NCBI RefSeq assembly: GCF_001038425.2
Contig: NZ_LDPV02000053.1
Span: 186,001 to 250,000 of the forward strand
Reading direction: 5' to 3'
Source: Ornithinibacillus contaminans
Lineage (GTDB): Bacteria > Bacillota > Bacilli > Bacillales > Amphibacillaceae
DNA: 64,000 bases
Positions within the stretch are counted from its first letter, which is position 1. Each line of letters starts with the position of its first letter. Below, in pieces: positions 46,701 through 54,751 of this stretch. The notes beneath the pieces were generated by a model that was not told the DNA's origin, did not search any database, and saw only the letters and a list, made by a program, of their open reading frames with translations. The position numbers and the translations under genes are program-made.

Positions 46701-49159
46701 TGGTTCATTTATATAATTCCCTTGCTTTTGTTAGTTTGGAAATGAATGATTATGAACATGCTTTTCATTATTATCAGCTAATCGATGAAAAAATGAAGTG
46801 TGCCCCAGATGAGGGTCTAGACGTTTTTGATTACTATAATACTAGTATGGAGCTCTATCAGAAAATTGGGTTGGCACAAGAGGCCAATCATTTTAGTGAC
46901 AACATAATAGATTTCCATAAAGGCCGAGAAAATATTTATAGTTATGGAGCATCAATCTATCAACTTATCAATAGCATAACAACTGCAGATTCGGCTGAAA
47001 TTAGTAATATCGTAGACGATATGCTGGAGCTAGTTGCGAAAATACCGCGTAACGAATTTAATGTGAAGGTAATGAGCATGGCTGCAGTTGCTTTAAAGGA
47101 GCGGGACGAAGGGGAGCTTGGAAAAAAACTTGTTGAGCATATGGAAGCATTTCTTACCAATGGTATCCCGAGTCATGTTCTAGCTAGTTACTTTTATGCA
47201 GTGGGAATTTTTGAAGCGGGTCATACGATTTTAAGTAGTTTGACAAAAAGTCTAGACCTTGCTAAAAGAGCGAAAAGTCCAGAGCTAACGGCAAAAGCGA
47301 TGTTACGTATCGGAGATTATTTCTTTGGACAGGGACAGTACTATAATGCGGCAAATTATTATTTAGAGGGTAATGAAATCGCTAGGTCCTTAATTAATCA
47401 AGTACCAGTGGAATTCCAACTTCAGTACGTAAATCACCACAACCTAGCAAGAGGATTTATTCGTCTAAAGGAGATAAATGATCAATTAACTGGTGAACAG
47501 ATTACCTTGGAGTATGCTGACGCTACCGAAGAGGTTTTATCTCAAGACATGCTGAAGGAATTACTGTTAAGTAATGAGATTGAATTTTTAATGCAGAATC
47601 AGCAATTCATGCAGTTTATTCGCCAACAGCATATGGACAAGTTATCAGCAAGTGTGCGACAAACGAAGGATGTATTGAAGAATTTAAGTGCTGATACAGC
47701 GAAAAATTTGGAAATGATTATTCGCTATTTGGCAGGAACTACGCTTGCAACAAGAGCCGTGATAATTACTGAAAACCAACGTCAGGAATTATCAGTGTTA
47801 GCTTCTACGGATGGGAGCTTGGCGTTACCAGACAATGTATTTCCATTCAGTCGAGTTCGAGCTACCATGGAGCCTGTTATCTTGTCAGGCTGGCAGCGTA
47901 AAGTCAACTTAGATTCCACTATTTTGTCTAGTGATTTAAGTGGTGCTATGTACATGCCGATTATTCAACAGGTTAGTCCAGATGACCAACAAAATTTGAT
48001 GGGATTTTTATATTTAGAAACAGATAAGCTCGTCAATAACTTTCACGATAACGGACTAGCAGCTTGCTTGGAAATGACCGGATTTTTAGCGCTATTATTG
48101 GAAAAACACCAATTAAAGTTATCGGCATCACTGGATAAATTGACTGGTGCACTGACTCGTAAATATTTAGACGATGCCTTACATGATGCAGTGGAGCTAT
48201 CTCGTAAAAATGGGGAGCAGTTTAGTATTATTATGTTTGACCTTGATCGTTTTAAGCAAGTCAATGATCGCTATGGCCATCAAATCGGTGATAGTGTATT
48301 ACGGAAGGTCATCGCACTTGTCATGGATAATCTAGATTCTTCTAATGCATTTGGCCGTTATGGTGGAGAGGAATTTATTATTATTCTTCCGTCTATCGAT
48401 ACGGATAATGCCTATGCGATTGCCGAGAACCTCCGCAAGAAAATTGAAGAACAGAAGCTATTGGGTGATAAGTTTGCTGTGACTGTTAGCCTCGGGATTG
48501 CGACTTATCCAGAAGATGGACAAACCATTAAAGAACTAGTTGAGAAAGCAGACCAGGCATTGTATGTCGCCAAAGAGAGTGGTAGAAACAATTGCCAAAT
48601 ATGGAACCAAAGCTTCTTAATCAAATCAAAGCCAGTTAACAAACTAACTGGAATTCTTACTGGGGATGAAATAAGGGATCAACGGAATGTGTTAGCGATG
48701 GTTGAACTGATTCAACTAACCAATAAACGAATGCCATTGCGTGAGAAGCTATATTATTTCCTAGGTAGAATGATAGAAATTACCGAAGCACAGATTGGCT
48801 ATGTCATGTTACTGGAGGATGGAAACATCACCCAAACCTATGGTAGGAAATCACAAGTATCCGATTGGATAGATCATGTGGTCGTCAATCAAAGCATTAT
48901 TGATTCTGTCTTGGCAGAAGAACGAGGCGAGTACATGATTAATTGGGATGATATTGAACGCACGAATAAAGTAAACGGTCTACCCGATTGGGACTCCGTA
49001 TTAGCAGTACCGATAAAGGTTGAGGGTATTATACACGGCTTAATCTATTTAAAAGTTCCAGCACGAACGAAGGAATTTGGAATAGAAGATCTCAACTTAG
49101 TCAATGTATTTAGTAATTTAGCTGCCAACGTAATAGACGAGGTGCTTGTTGATTCGTAG
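43772..49159 (+). CDS. Giant pseudokinase-ATPase-TPR-GGDEF-GAF signalling protein
   Basis: This 1795-residue cytoplasmic protein has the following order. Residues about 1-270 form a protein-kinase-like domain that keeps a DxA (157-160) and SDMYSLGVML but has YGALNF in place of HRDLKP and no glycine loop, so it is a probable pseudokinase. An AAA/NACHT-like ATPase follows, with Walker A GENGIGKT (322-329) and Walker B VMLIDDIHLAD. TPR-like helical repeats run from about 640 to 1260. A GAF-like region follows. The GGDEF cyclase domain has an intact GGEEF (1531-1535) but no RxxD inhibitory site (DSSN instead). A final GAF domain is at the C-terminus. GTG 43772 is chosen with AAGAGGTG six bases upstream. 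It sits under a c-di-GMP-I riboswitch. Input and targets are unknown. Confidence 0.88.
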   Translation: MEIINNRYRVMENVEQNRLVSTFLATDMLRDQLVQLNLLNIEYVPKSLVDFYTERFISIKNLASDRIIRNFHFDTISYIDNKLHMEENYYYTSEYIADGESFLEQLQQMSPQQILDIFIELCHAIHYLHLKGFVYGALNFNAIYLRQSSEGFQLKLKDLATVELEKYNHSSDNMEDTYFKSPTVIAGNEPDSQSDMYSLGVMLLAMLRKKSYIMNPLTELSELKKEMNDDSNGAQVVRKLIPVLEKVLTTGEPNPYGTVVDLVTALSDQLEREISIVEEKEIDKLYFHTKLIGRELETSYILKNVENMMSYQPSKRIFFVQGENGIGKTRFLEEIQFLLELQKVNVYASFSLQNAGSSKKMWVDILRKLIAETDRKTVEKYQTELMKYFPELEHQEELASIDYLEEGDTNYRLLNRIAGFINESVKDKPAVMLIDDIHLADEFTIDTLNYLVSEVMERHNLMFILAGEEREDSSNKPYLDYIQNQKKRDYADTIRLKQLDIEQSGEMIKHILSISYVPMRLTERIYSRSYGNPLFISEVMKDLYSRHILMVDPDNGMWSVRLSSEDYNLLEIPDSIEQALLNQIHDLEACTQAVLETVAIFNKPIIEEMITAFLELPEADVAESVNDLVGKGILQRLVSDTAYLYEFANKVLKQMVYDAISPEEKISKHRQAASILESMEESSLDELILHYERSHNWEKSKQSYLENAKQMHVKRNKKDEIYNLEKALAFMEADIEKANLLISIGDLYAEINETERALTVLAEAERLALDLNHAETILDVYLYIANVYINQYQLEKTKEYMEKAEHAFRFYEGKAYRLEYKRLQAFILNVENRIEESVNILLEIIAENGDDFPKIIGNAYLLLGYAKVQHNQATEALSYYTKALRLLESSGYTKGYLGAINNIGIIYQGYLGERDLAMKYFIRARDLSEAYGIVLTEIHAISNIAGIYQNSFDLQTAFEHYNYALIKAERANMTRTVVHLYNSLAFVSLEMNDYEHAFHYYQLIDEKMKCAPDEGLDVFDYYNTSMELYQKIGLAQEANHFSDNIIDFHKGRENIYSYGASIYQLINSITTADSAEISNIVDDMLELVAKIPRNEFNVKVMSMAAVALKERDEGELGKKLVEHMEAFLTNGIPSHVLASYFYAVGIFEAGHTILSSLTKSLDLAKRAKSPELTAKAMLRIGDYFFGQGQYYNAANYYLEGNEIARSLINQVPVEFQLQYVNHHNLARGFIRLKEINDQLTGEQITLEYADATEEVLSQDMLKELLLSNEIEFLMQNQQFMQFIRQQHMDKLSASVRQTKDVLKNLSADTAKNLEMIIRYLAGTTLATRAVIITENQRQELSVLASTDGSLALPDNVFPFSRVRATMEPVILSGWQRKVNLDSTILSSDLSGAMYMPIIQQVSPDDQQNLMGFLYLETDKLVNNFHDNGLAACLEMTGFLALLLEKHQLKLSASLDKLTGALTRKYLDDALHDAVELSRKNGEQFSIIMFDLDRFKQVNDRYGHQIGDSVLRKVIALVMDNLDSSNAFGRYGGEEFIIILPSIDTDNAYAIAENLRKKIEEQKLLGDKFAVTVSLGIATYPEDGQTIKELVEKADQALYVAKESGRNNCQIWNQSFLIKSKPVNKLTGILTGDEIRDQRNVLAMVELIQLTNKRMPLREKLYYFLGRMIEITEAQIGYVMLLEDGNITQTYGRKSQVSDWIDHVVVNQSIIDSVLAEERGEYMINWDDIERTNKVNGLPDWDSVLAVPIKVEGIIHGLIYLKVPARTKEFGIEDLNLVNVFSNLAANVIDEVLVDS

Positions 49160-49171
49160 GAAACAGTAATC

Positions 49172-49220
49172 GTTATAGCTGTTGTAAGCTTCTTATGCAA
49201 CAGCTATAACTATAATTTTC
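49172..49220 (+). terminator. Hairpin after the GGDEF protein gene
   Basis: GTTATAGCTGTTG (49172-49184) pairs perfectly with CAACAGCTATAAC (49198-49210), followed by an A/T-rich tail with TTTT. Confidence 0.78.
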
Positions 49221-49240
49221 AAATTATTTTAAAAAACCTA

Positions 49241-49269
49241 TTGCATATTAGTTTGAAATATAATACAAT
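49241..49269 (+). promoter_or_regulatory. Promoter of the LacI-GH172 operon
   Basis: TTGCAT (49241-49246), a 17-base spacer and TACAAT (49264-49269) place the transcription start at about 49276, the first base of the upstream operator. Confidence 0.65.
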
Positions 49270-49275
49270 TCCAAA

Positions 49276-49289
49276 TGTAAACGATTCCA
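49276..49289. promoter_or_regulatory. Imperfect operator O2 of the LacI-GH172 operon
   Basis: TGTAAACGATTCCA matches the TGTAAACGTTTACA core in its left half and at 12 of 14 bases overall. Its centre is 32 bp, about three helical turns, from the perfect operator at 49308. Confidence 0.6.
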
Positions 49290-49302
49290 TATTTTTTTAT
49301 GT

Positions 49303-49326
49303 AAATGTGTAAACGTTTACACATTT
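49303..49326. promoter_or_regulatory. Perfect 24-bp palindromic operator of the LacI-GH172 operon
   Basis: The core TGTAAACGTTTACA (49308-49321) is extended to a perfect 24-bp palindrome, 25 bases upstream of the LacI-type gene. This is the classical arrangement for an autoregulated LacI-family repressor. Confidence 0.85.
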
Positions 49327-49350
49327 GGCGAATGGAGGCATTGATTTTTC

Positions 49351-50295
49351 ATGAAAGTTACGATAAAAGACATTGCAAAAGAACTAGGAATTTCCATTGC
49401 CACAGTATCAAGAGTACTAAATGATAGTGGTTATGCAAGTAAAGAAGTGAAGCAACAAGTATTGGAAACAGCCAAAAGGCTTAATTACCAACCTAATGCC
49501 GTAGCACGAAGTTTGAAAATTGATCGTACCAATACGATCGGAGTCATTGTGCCTGATATATCCAACCCTTACTTTATGACAATTTCCAAAGGGATTGAGG
49601 ACTATATTGAGGAGTTTGGCTACAATCTATTATTTGTAAGCGGCAATGAGAATCCCGAAAAAGAGCGGAAGATGCTCCAAGTCTTATTGGAAAAAAGAGT
49701 CGATGCCATCGTTTTGGCAACTTCTGGAGAAAATGAAGAAACGATTCAGCAAATCAAGGATAGTGGAATTCCAATCGTGTTAATCGATAGAAGAATTAAT
49801 GGCAGCTCACTTGGACTTGACATGGTTGTAGAAGATAATGTGCAAGGTGCTTATGAGTTAACAACTAGTCTGATTGAACAGGGGCACACACGAATTGGTG
49901 TCATCAATGGGTCGTTGAAAGTAAGCACTGGTGTGGAACGGTACCAAGGCTTTAAAAAAGCTATCCAAGCCCATGACATTACAGAAGACAAACAACTCGT
50001 TTTTAATGGAAGCTTCTTAAAGGAGGATGGGATTAAAGCGGTTAATTATTTTTTCCAATTAGAGAAAAAGCCCACCGCCATCTTATCTTTTAATAACACG
50101 ATGGCTCTAGGAGCGATGATTCAACTGATTAAAAAAGGTTATTCCATTCCAGCGGATATTGTCTTGGCATCCTATGGTGAAGTGGAAGCAGCACAATTGC
50201 TTTCCCCGTCCAGCATTCTCATGAAAAAACAAACCCCATATGAAATGGGTGCGCAAGCGGGTGAAATCTTACGGAAACGATTGCAGGAAGACTGA
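49351..50295 (+). CDS. LacI-family repressor of the GH172 regulon
   Basis: This 314-residue repressor has the LacI headpiece (TIKDIAKELGISIATVSRVLND), the hinge (NAVARSLKIDRTNTIGVIVPD) and a sugar-binding-like core (NPYFMTISKGIEDYI, GHTRIGVINGS). The C-terminus is slightly shorter than usual. GGAGG lies 12 bases before ATG 49351, a longer spacing than normal. Twin operators upstream indicate autoregulation. It heads an operon with an isomerase, kinase, importer and GH172 enzyme, so its effector is probably a pentose or pentose phosphate. Confidence 0.88.
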   Translation: MKVTIKDIAKELGISIATVSRVLNDSGYASKEVKQQVLETAKRLNYQPNAVARSLKIDRTNTIGVIVPDISNPYFMTISKGIEDYIEEFGYNLLFVSGNENPEKERKMLQVLLEKRVDAIVLATSGENEETIQQIKDSGIPIVLIDRRINGSSLGLDMVVEDNVQGAYELTTSLIEQGHTRIGVINGSLKVSTGVERYQGFKKAIQAHDITEDKQLVFNGSFLKEDGIKAVNYFFQLEKKPTAILSFNNTMALGAMIQLIKKGYSIPADIVLASYGEVEAAQLLSPSSILMKKQTPYEMGAQAGEILRKRLQED

Positions 50296-50368
50296 GGATA
50301 CCTGAAGAGCTATTTTTCAGGAATAGCTATTCTATATAGTGACAGTCAGAAAAAAAGGAGGCATAACA

Positions 50369-50959
50369 ATGGATATTTTAGAACAAATCAAAGGGGTTAT
50401 GGAGGTTGAGTATTCCTCCATCAAGGAGCTAACCAGCCATATTGGCCCGGAATTTGAAGAGGCAATTCGCCTGATTGATCAATGCACAGGAAAAGTTGTT
50501 GTAACGGGCGTTGGGAAGTCTGGACACATTGGGAAGAAAATTGCAGCAACGATGGCAAGTACCGGAACTCCGACATTCTTTATGCATAGCACCGAGGGGA
50601 TTCATGGTGACTTAGGAATGGTGCAAAAGGATGATCTCGTGATCTTAATTTCCAATAGCGGGGAAACGAATGAAGTTCTAAGTCTATTACCGTCATTGAC
50701 GAAAATTGGTAACAAAACAATTGCGATTACATCCAAGGAAGGATCTACATTAGCTAAATCCTGTGATGTTGCACTGACGTATCATTATGAAGCAGAGGCC
50801 GATCATTTGAAGCTAGCACCAACAACGAGCTCCACATTAACACTCGTGATTGGCGATGCACTGGCTGCGACGCTTTCGATATTAAAGGATTTTGAGAAAA
50901 AGGATTTCCATCTTTATCATCCAGGTGGAAGCTTAGGGCAGGAATTATCGAGTAAATAA
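50369..50959 (+). CDS. SIS-domain arabinose-5-phosphate isomerase-like protein
   Basis: This 196-residue SIS isomerase matches the KdsD/GutQ/KpsF type, which interconverts D-arabinose 5-phosphate and D-ribulose 5-phosphate. Signature blocks are VVVTGVGKSGHIGKKIAATMASTGTP, FMHSTEGIHGDLGMV, ILISNSGETNEVL and LAPTTSSTLTLVIGDALA. The tandem CBS domains of KdsD are absent. ATG 50369 has AAAGGAGG upstream; an earlier in-frame start at 50339 is not supported. KDO synthesis is not expected in a Gram-positive, so a catabolic role is inferred. A related hexulose-phosphate isomerase activity cannot be excluded. Confidence 0.83.
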   Translation: MDILEQIKGVMEVEYSSIKELTSHIGPEFEEAIRLIDQCTGKVVVTGVGKSGHIGKKIAATMASTGTPTFFMHSTEGIHGDLGMVQKDDLVILISNSGETNEVLSLLPSLTKIGNKTIAITSKEGSTLAKSCDVALTYHYEAEADHLKLAPTTSSTLTLVIGDALAATLSILKDFEKKDFHLYHPGGSLGQELSSK

Positions 50960-50979
50960 CAACAAAGGGTGTAGATGTT

Positions 50980-51903
50980 GTGGGAATTTTAGTGATTGGT
51001 AGTTTTATGATGGATTTAGTGGTGCAGACACCACGTGCCCCAGAAAATGGAGAGACCATTATCGGGACAAAGTTTGCTAGATTTCCAGGGGGAAAAGGGG
51101 CAAATCAGGCTGTGGCTGCATCGAGATTAGGTGGCGATGTTACGATGATTGGCAAGGTCGGGGCAGATGATTTTGGAAAAGAATTTATTACCACGCTCAT
51201 TCAAGAGCATATTGATACAGATTATGTATTGCTGGATGATGACCATGCGACAGGAATCGGTGTTGTCACAATCGAAGCGAATGGTAATAACCGTATTATT
51301 GTCGTTCCTGGGGCAAATCTAGCTTATCGTCAGGAAGAGCTATTAGAAGTAGAGTATCTAATAAGAGAAGCTGATATTTTAGTAGTCCAATTGGAAATGA
51401 ATATGTTGCTGATTGAACAAGCTGTTTCGATTGCAAATGAACATCATGTTCCTGTTATTTTGAATCCTGCTCCTGCACAAATGCTAGGGGAAGAGCTACT
51501 AAGTAATGTAACGTATTTAACACCGAATGAGACAGAAGCAGAAATTTTAACAACTATAAAAATCAACACGCGAGATGACGCTATAGCGGCAGCAAGAGTG
51601 CTTTTAGCAAAAGGGGTAAAAAATGTTATTTTGACGCTTGCTGAAGAAGGAGCATTATTAGTTAACGAATCCGGAACCTACCATGTACCAGGTTATCCAG
51701 TAACTGCAATAGATACGGTAGCAGCAGGTGATTCGTTTAATGGTGCCCTAGCAGTAGGAATTACAAGTGGGTTACCATTACAAGAAGTTATATTATTTGC
51801 GAATGCTGTAGGAGCATTAACTGTTACAAAAGAAGGCGCCATACCTTCCCTGCCTACGCGTGAGGAAGTGGAAGCATTTATGCTCCGTTTAAATAAGCAT
51901 TGA
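50980..51903 (+). CDS. PfkB-family sugar kinase, ribokinase-like
   Basis: This 307-residue kinase has the PfkB/ribokinase signatures: GGKGANQAVAASRLGG near the N-terminus, NPAPAQ mid-protein and the C-terminal AIDTVAAGDSFNGALAVG with the catalytic aspartate. Ribokinases phosphorylate D-ribose and some also phosphorylate D-arabinose at C5. Paired with the arabinose-5-phosphate isomerase-like protein, D-arabinose is a coherent substrate. Start GTG 50980 with AAAGGGTG upstream. No ribose transporter or RbsD is present. Confidence 0.85.
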   Translation: MGILVIGSFMMDLVVQTPRAPENGETIIGTKFARFPGGKGANQAVAASRLGGDVTMIGKVGADDFGKEFITTLIQEHIDTDYVLLDDDHATGIGVVTIEANGNNRIIVVPGANLAYRQEELLEVEYLIREADILVVQLEMNMLLIEQAVSIANEHHVPVILNPAPAQMLGEELLSNVTYLTPNETEAEILTTIKINTRDDAIAAARVLLAKGVKNVILTLAEEGALLVNESGTYHVPGYPVTAIDTVAAGDSFNGALAVGITSGLPLQEVILFANAVGALTVTKEGAIPSLPTREEVEAFMLRLNKH

Positions 51904-51936
51904 AATACACATTTTGGGAGGCGATTTACCGTAAAA

Positions 51937-51950
51937 TGTAAACGTTTACT
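51937..51950. promoter_or_regulatory. Internal operator before the binding-protein gene
   Basis: TGTAAACGTTTACT differs from the TGTAAACGTTTACA core only in the last base. It lies 44 bases before the binding-protein start, suggesting separate control of the transporter genes by the same regulator. Confidence 0.65.
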
Positions 51951-51993
51951 TATTGGTGAGAGGAATTAATTAAAACTTTTAGGGGGTAAAAAA

Positions 51994-52908
51994 ATGAGAT
52001 TGACAAAGGGTTTGTATGTGATTGGTTTTGTGTTAATTATTGTACTGTTATCTGCTTGTTCGGATGACGCAGCTTCTGATAGTGATGTCGTTACATTAAA
52101 ATTTATGGACTTCCATTCAGAGGGTGATCAAGAGTTTTTTGAAGGATTGGTAGAAGAATATAACGAAATGCAGGATGATGTGAAAATTGAGTACTCTACG
52201 AATGGAAATTTAACGGAGTACACGAATACACAATTACCTGTTGCCTTTGCTAATAACGAAGGTCCAGATATTTTTATGACAAGTCCTGGAGATTTTCAAA
52301 AATATGCAGATGCTGGGATTTTAGCAGATTTATCACCTTATTTTAAAGAGGGGATTAAAGAGGACTTTTTACCAGCTTCTCTAGAGGCAGTCACAGTGGA
52401 TGGAAAAATTCTTGCATTACCATTTGAGTTAGAATTACTTGGGCTTTATTACAACAAAACAATGCTTGATGAAGCAAATGTTGACGTACCAAAAACTTGG
52501 GATGAATTGTTAGCAGCAGCGAAAAAGTTAACAACAGATGAGGTGGCAGGTATCGCACTTCCAACAGACAAGGGGACGTATTTGAACTTCGTTTGGTATC
52601 CATTCATGTGGCAAAATGGTGGGGAAGTATTGAGTGAGGATGGTACACAATCTACCTTCAATACACCAGAAGTAGCAGAGGCATTAGATGCGTGGGGAGC
52701 ATTATTCCAAGAAGGGGCAGCACCATCTAAATTGCAAATTGATCCAACTGATATTTCAAACTTAGGCGGCGGAACAGCTGCTATGCAAATTGTTGGTACA
52801 TGGGCTATTCCAATGCTGGAAAGTGTGATGTTTGGTGGTATGACGGGTGAAGAGGCAGCTCAAATTGCCCATGAGAAGATTCAAAGTGTGTTAGATAGTC
52901 AGAATTAA
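51994..52908 (+). CDS. Sugar ABC substrate-binding lipoprotein with probable internal deletion
   Basis: This 304-residue family 1 binding protein has a lipoprotein signal peptide (LLSACSDD) and a normal N-terminal lobe (GPDIFMTSPGDFQKYADAG, PFELELLGLYYNKTML, TAAMQIVGTWAIPMLE). Immediately after AIPMLE the sequence jumps to SVMFGGMTGEEAAQIAHEKI, which in relatives is the extreme C-terminus. The other two binding proteins in this window are 414 and 431 residues and carry roughly 120 residues between those points. An in-frame internal deletion near 52820 is inferred, which would remove much of the C-terminal lobe. Function is therefore doubtful. Confidence 0.85.
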   Translation: MRLTKGLYVIGFVLIIVLLSACSDDAASDSDVVTLKFMDFHSEGDQEFFEGLVEEYNEMQDDVKIEYSTNGNLTEYTNTQLPVAFANNEGPDIFMTSPGDFQKYADAGILADLSPYFKEGIKEDFLPASLEAVTVDGKILALPFELELLGLYYNKTMLDEANVDVPKTWDELLAAAKKLTTDEVAGIALPTDKGTYLNFVWYPFMWQNGGEVLSEDGTQSTFNTPEVAEALDAWGALFQEGAAPSKLQIDPTDISNLGGGTAAMQIVGTWAIPMLESVMFGGMTGEEAAQIAHEKIQSVLDSQN

Positions 52909-52920
52909 TTTTCTTGAATA

Positions 52921-52964
52921 GCTAGTATGTCTCTGGGGTACAGTCTCTCTGGAGTCATACTAGC
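52921..52964 (+). other. Intercistronic hairpin after the binding-protein gene
   Basis: GCTAGTATG (52921-52929) pairs perfectly with CATACTAGC (52956-52964). It follows the binding-protein gene as similar hairpins do after the other binding-protein genes here. Confidence 0.65.
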
Positions 52965-53011
52965 CTATCAGTTTGGTAGAGCACCTCGAAAACGCCGAGG
53001 AGGAGTTGTGT

Positions 53012-53899
53012 ATGAAGCGAATCTGGAAAAATAGACGGAAGCGAAATGAAACTTTAACGGCATATGGATTTTTACTACCGAATTTAGTGGGACTAACGGT
53101 ATTTGTGTTTTTTCCTATGATTTATGCATTCTATGTCAGTCTTCACGATTGGAATGCCTTAACACCAAAGGTTTTTATCGGATTTGATAATTATGTTGAA
53201 ATGGCTTCCGATAAGCGATGGTGGGCATCTGTTGGTAGAACGTTTATATTTACGCTTATATATGTACCTGCATTATATGGCTTAGCGCTGTTTTTTGCAG
53301 TTGTGCTAAACAGTTTAAAACAGAAATACCAAAGTATCGCTCGGACTATGTTTTTACTTCCTTTTGCAATTACCTCGGTAATATCGGCGGTTATTTGGAT
53401 GTTTTTATATGATCCAAGAAATGGTATTTTTAATCAGTTACTTAAAGGATTCGGGTTTGATAAACAAGAGTTTCTGGGTTCTACAGATCAAGCATTAGTC
53501 GCAATTATTGTTGTTATTCTATGGATCAATTTAGGATATAACATGATAATCTTCATGGCTTCTATTAAGGAGATTCCACGAGATTATTATGAAGCAGCAA
53601 AAATTGATGGCGCGACAGGTTTTAGAGCGTTTCGATATATAACATTTCCATTGTTACGTGGTACGAGTGCCTTTATATTGATTGTAACCATGATTGCTTC
53701 ATTTACGGTGTTTGACCAAATCATGGTTATGACAAAGGGAGGACCTGCAAGTGCTACCGAAGTAAGTGTTGTTTATATTTACAAACAAGGCTTTGAATTT
53801 TTGAATATGGGTTATGCGTCTGCATTGGCAGTAGTATTATTTTTAATTATTTTTGTACTATCTCTAGCACAGCTGAGATTGTATACGAAAAAGGAATAG
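53012..53899 (+). CDS. Sugar ABC transporter permease, MalF type
   Basis: This 295-residue permease has six transmembrane segments and an EAA loop beginning EAAKIDGATGFRAFRYITFP. ATG 53012 with GAGGAGGAG at 52997-53005 is chosen over the longer frame from 52973. It is intact even though its binding protein appears shortened. Confidence 0.92.
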   Translation: MKRIWKNRRKRNETLTAYGFLLPNLVGLTVFVFFPMIYAFYVSLHDWNALTPKVFIGFDNYVEMASDKRWWASVGRTFIFTLIYVPALYGLALFFAVVLNSLKQKYQSIARTMFLLPFAITSVISAVIWMFLYDPRNGIFNQLLKGFGFDKQEFLGSTDQALVAIIVVILWINLGYNMIIFMASIKEIPRDYYEAAKIDGATGFRAFRYITFPLLRGTSAFILIVTMIASFTVFDQIMVMTKGGPASATEVSVVYIYKQGFEFLNMGYASALAVVLFLIIFVLSLAQLRLYTKKE

Positions 53900-53912
53900 G
53901 GGGTCTAGTGTG

Positions 53913-54722
53913 ATGAAATTACGGAAACCTGCTTTGACAATTTTTGTGTTCGTATGTGGGATTTTAATGATTGCTCCCATTTACTTTTTAGTCGTTGGTT
54001 CATTCAAAACACCAGATTCTGTGTTCCGTCTTGGTTTGAACTTTAGTGATTTGACCTTGGATAATCTGAAGCAAGTATTTTCCGAAACGAATATTTTTCG
54101 GGCCATCTTAAACTCACTATTTGTGTCGGTAACGGTAACCGTTGTGGCCATGCTGTTTCATGCCATGGCAGGTTATGCGTTAGCACGATTGAATTTTCCA
54201 GGGAAATCGGTTGCGTTTGGGTGGATTATTAGTACCTTAATGGTGCCGTTTTCTGTGATTATTATTCCGTTGTATATGGTAGTGCATAATCTAGGTATGT
54301 CCAATTCTTATCTAGGATTGATTATTCCAATGATATTTAATGCTTATGGAATATTTCTGTTCCGCCAGTTTTATTTAGAGTTTCCGAAAGAATTAGAGGA
54401 AGCGGCCTATGTAGAGGGGCTTTCCATTGCCGGAACTTTTTTTCGATTAGTTCTTCCACTTTCTAAACCCATCATTATTCCATTAACCATTGGTTTTTTC
54501 ACTGCCAATTGGAACAATTATTTATGGCCAATGATTATTAACCAACGTGAAGAATTAAATGTGGTTCAAGTAGCTCTAGCAAATGTAGTTGGTGGAGGCT
54601 ATGAAACGGATTGGAGTGTCGTGTTAGCTGCAGCTTTAGTGTCAGCAATTCCAACATTTATTCTGTTCTTTATCGTACAGAGACACTTAATTGAAGGTGT
54701 GAAAACAACAGGTATTAAGTAA
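53913..54722 (+). CDS. Sugar ABC transporter permease, MalG type
   Basis: This 269-residue partner permease has the SFKTPDSVFR motif after its first helix and an EAA-like loop reading EEAAYVEGLSIAGTFFRLVL. ATG 53913 follows AGGGGG; a GTG at 53910 is an alternative. No ATPase follows. Confidence 0.92.
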   Translation: MKLRKPALTIFVFVCGILMIAPIYFLVVGSFKTPDSVFRLGLNFSDLTLDNLKQVFSETNIFRAILNSLFVSVTVTVVAMLFHAMAGYALARLNFPGKSVAFGWIISTLMVPFSVIIIPLYMVVHNLGMSNSYLGLIIPMIFNAYGIFLFRQFYLEFPKELEEAAYVEGLSIAGTFFRLVLPLSKPIIIPLTIGFFTANWNNYLWPMIINQREELNVVQVALANVVGGGYETDWSVVLAAALVSAIPTFILFFIVQRHLIEGVKTTGIK

Positions 54723-54751
54723 GGTAAAAACAAGAAGAGGAGCGAATACAC

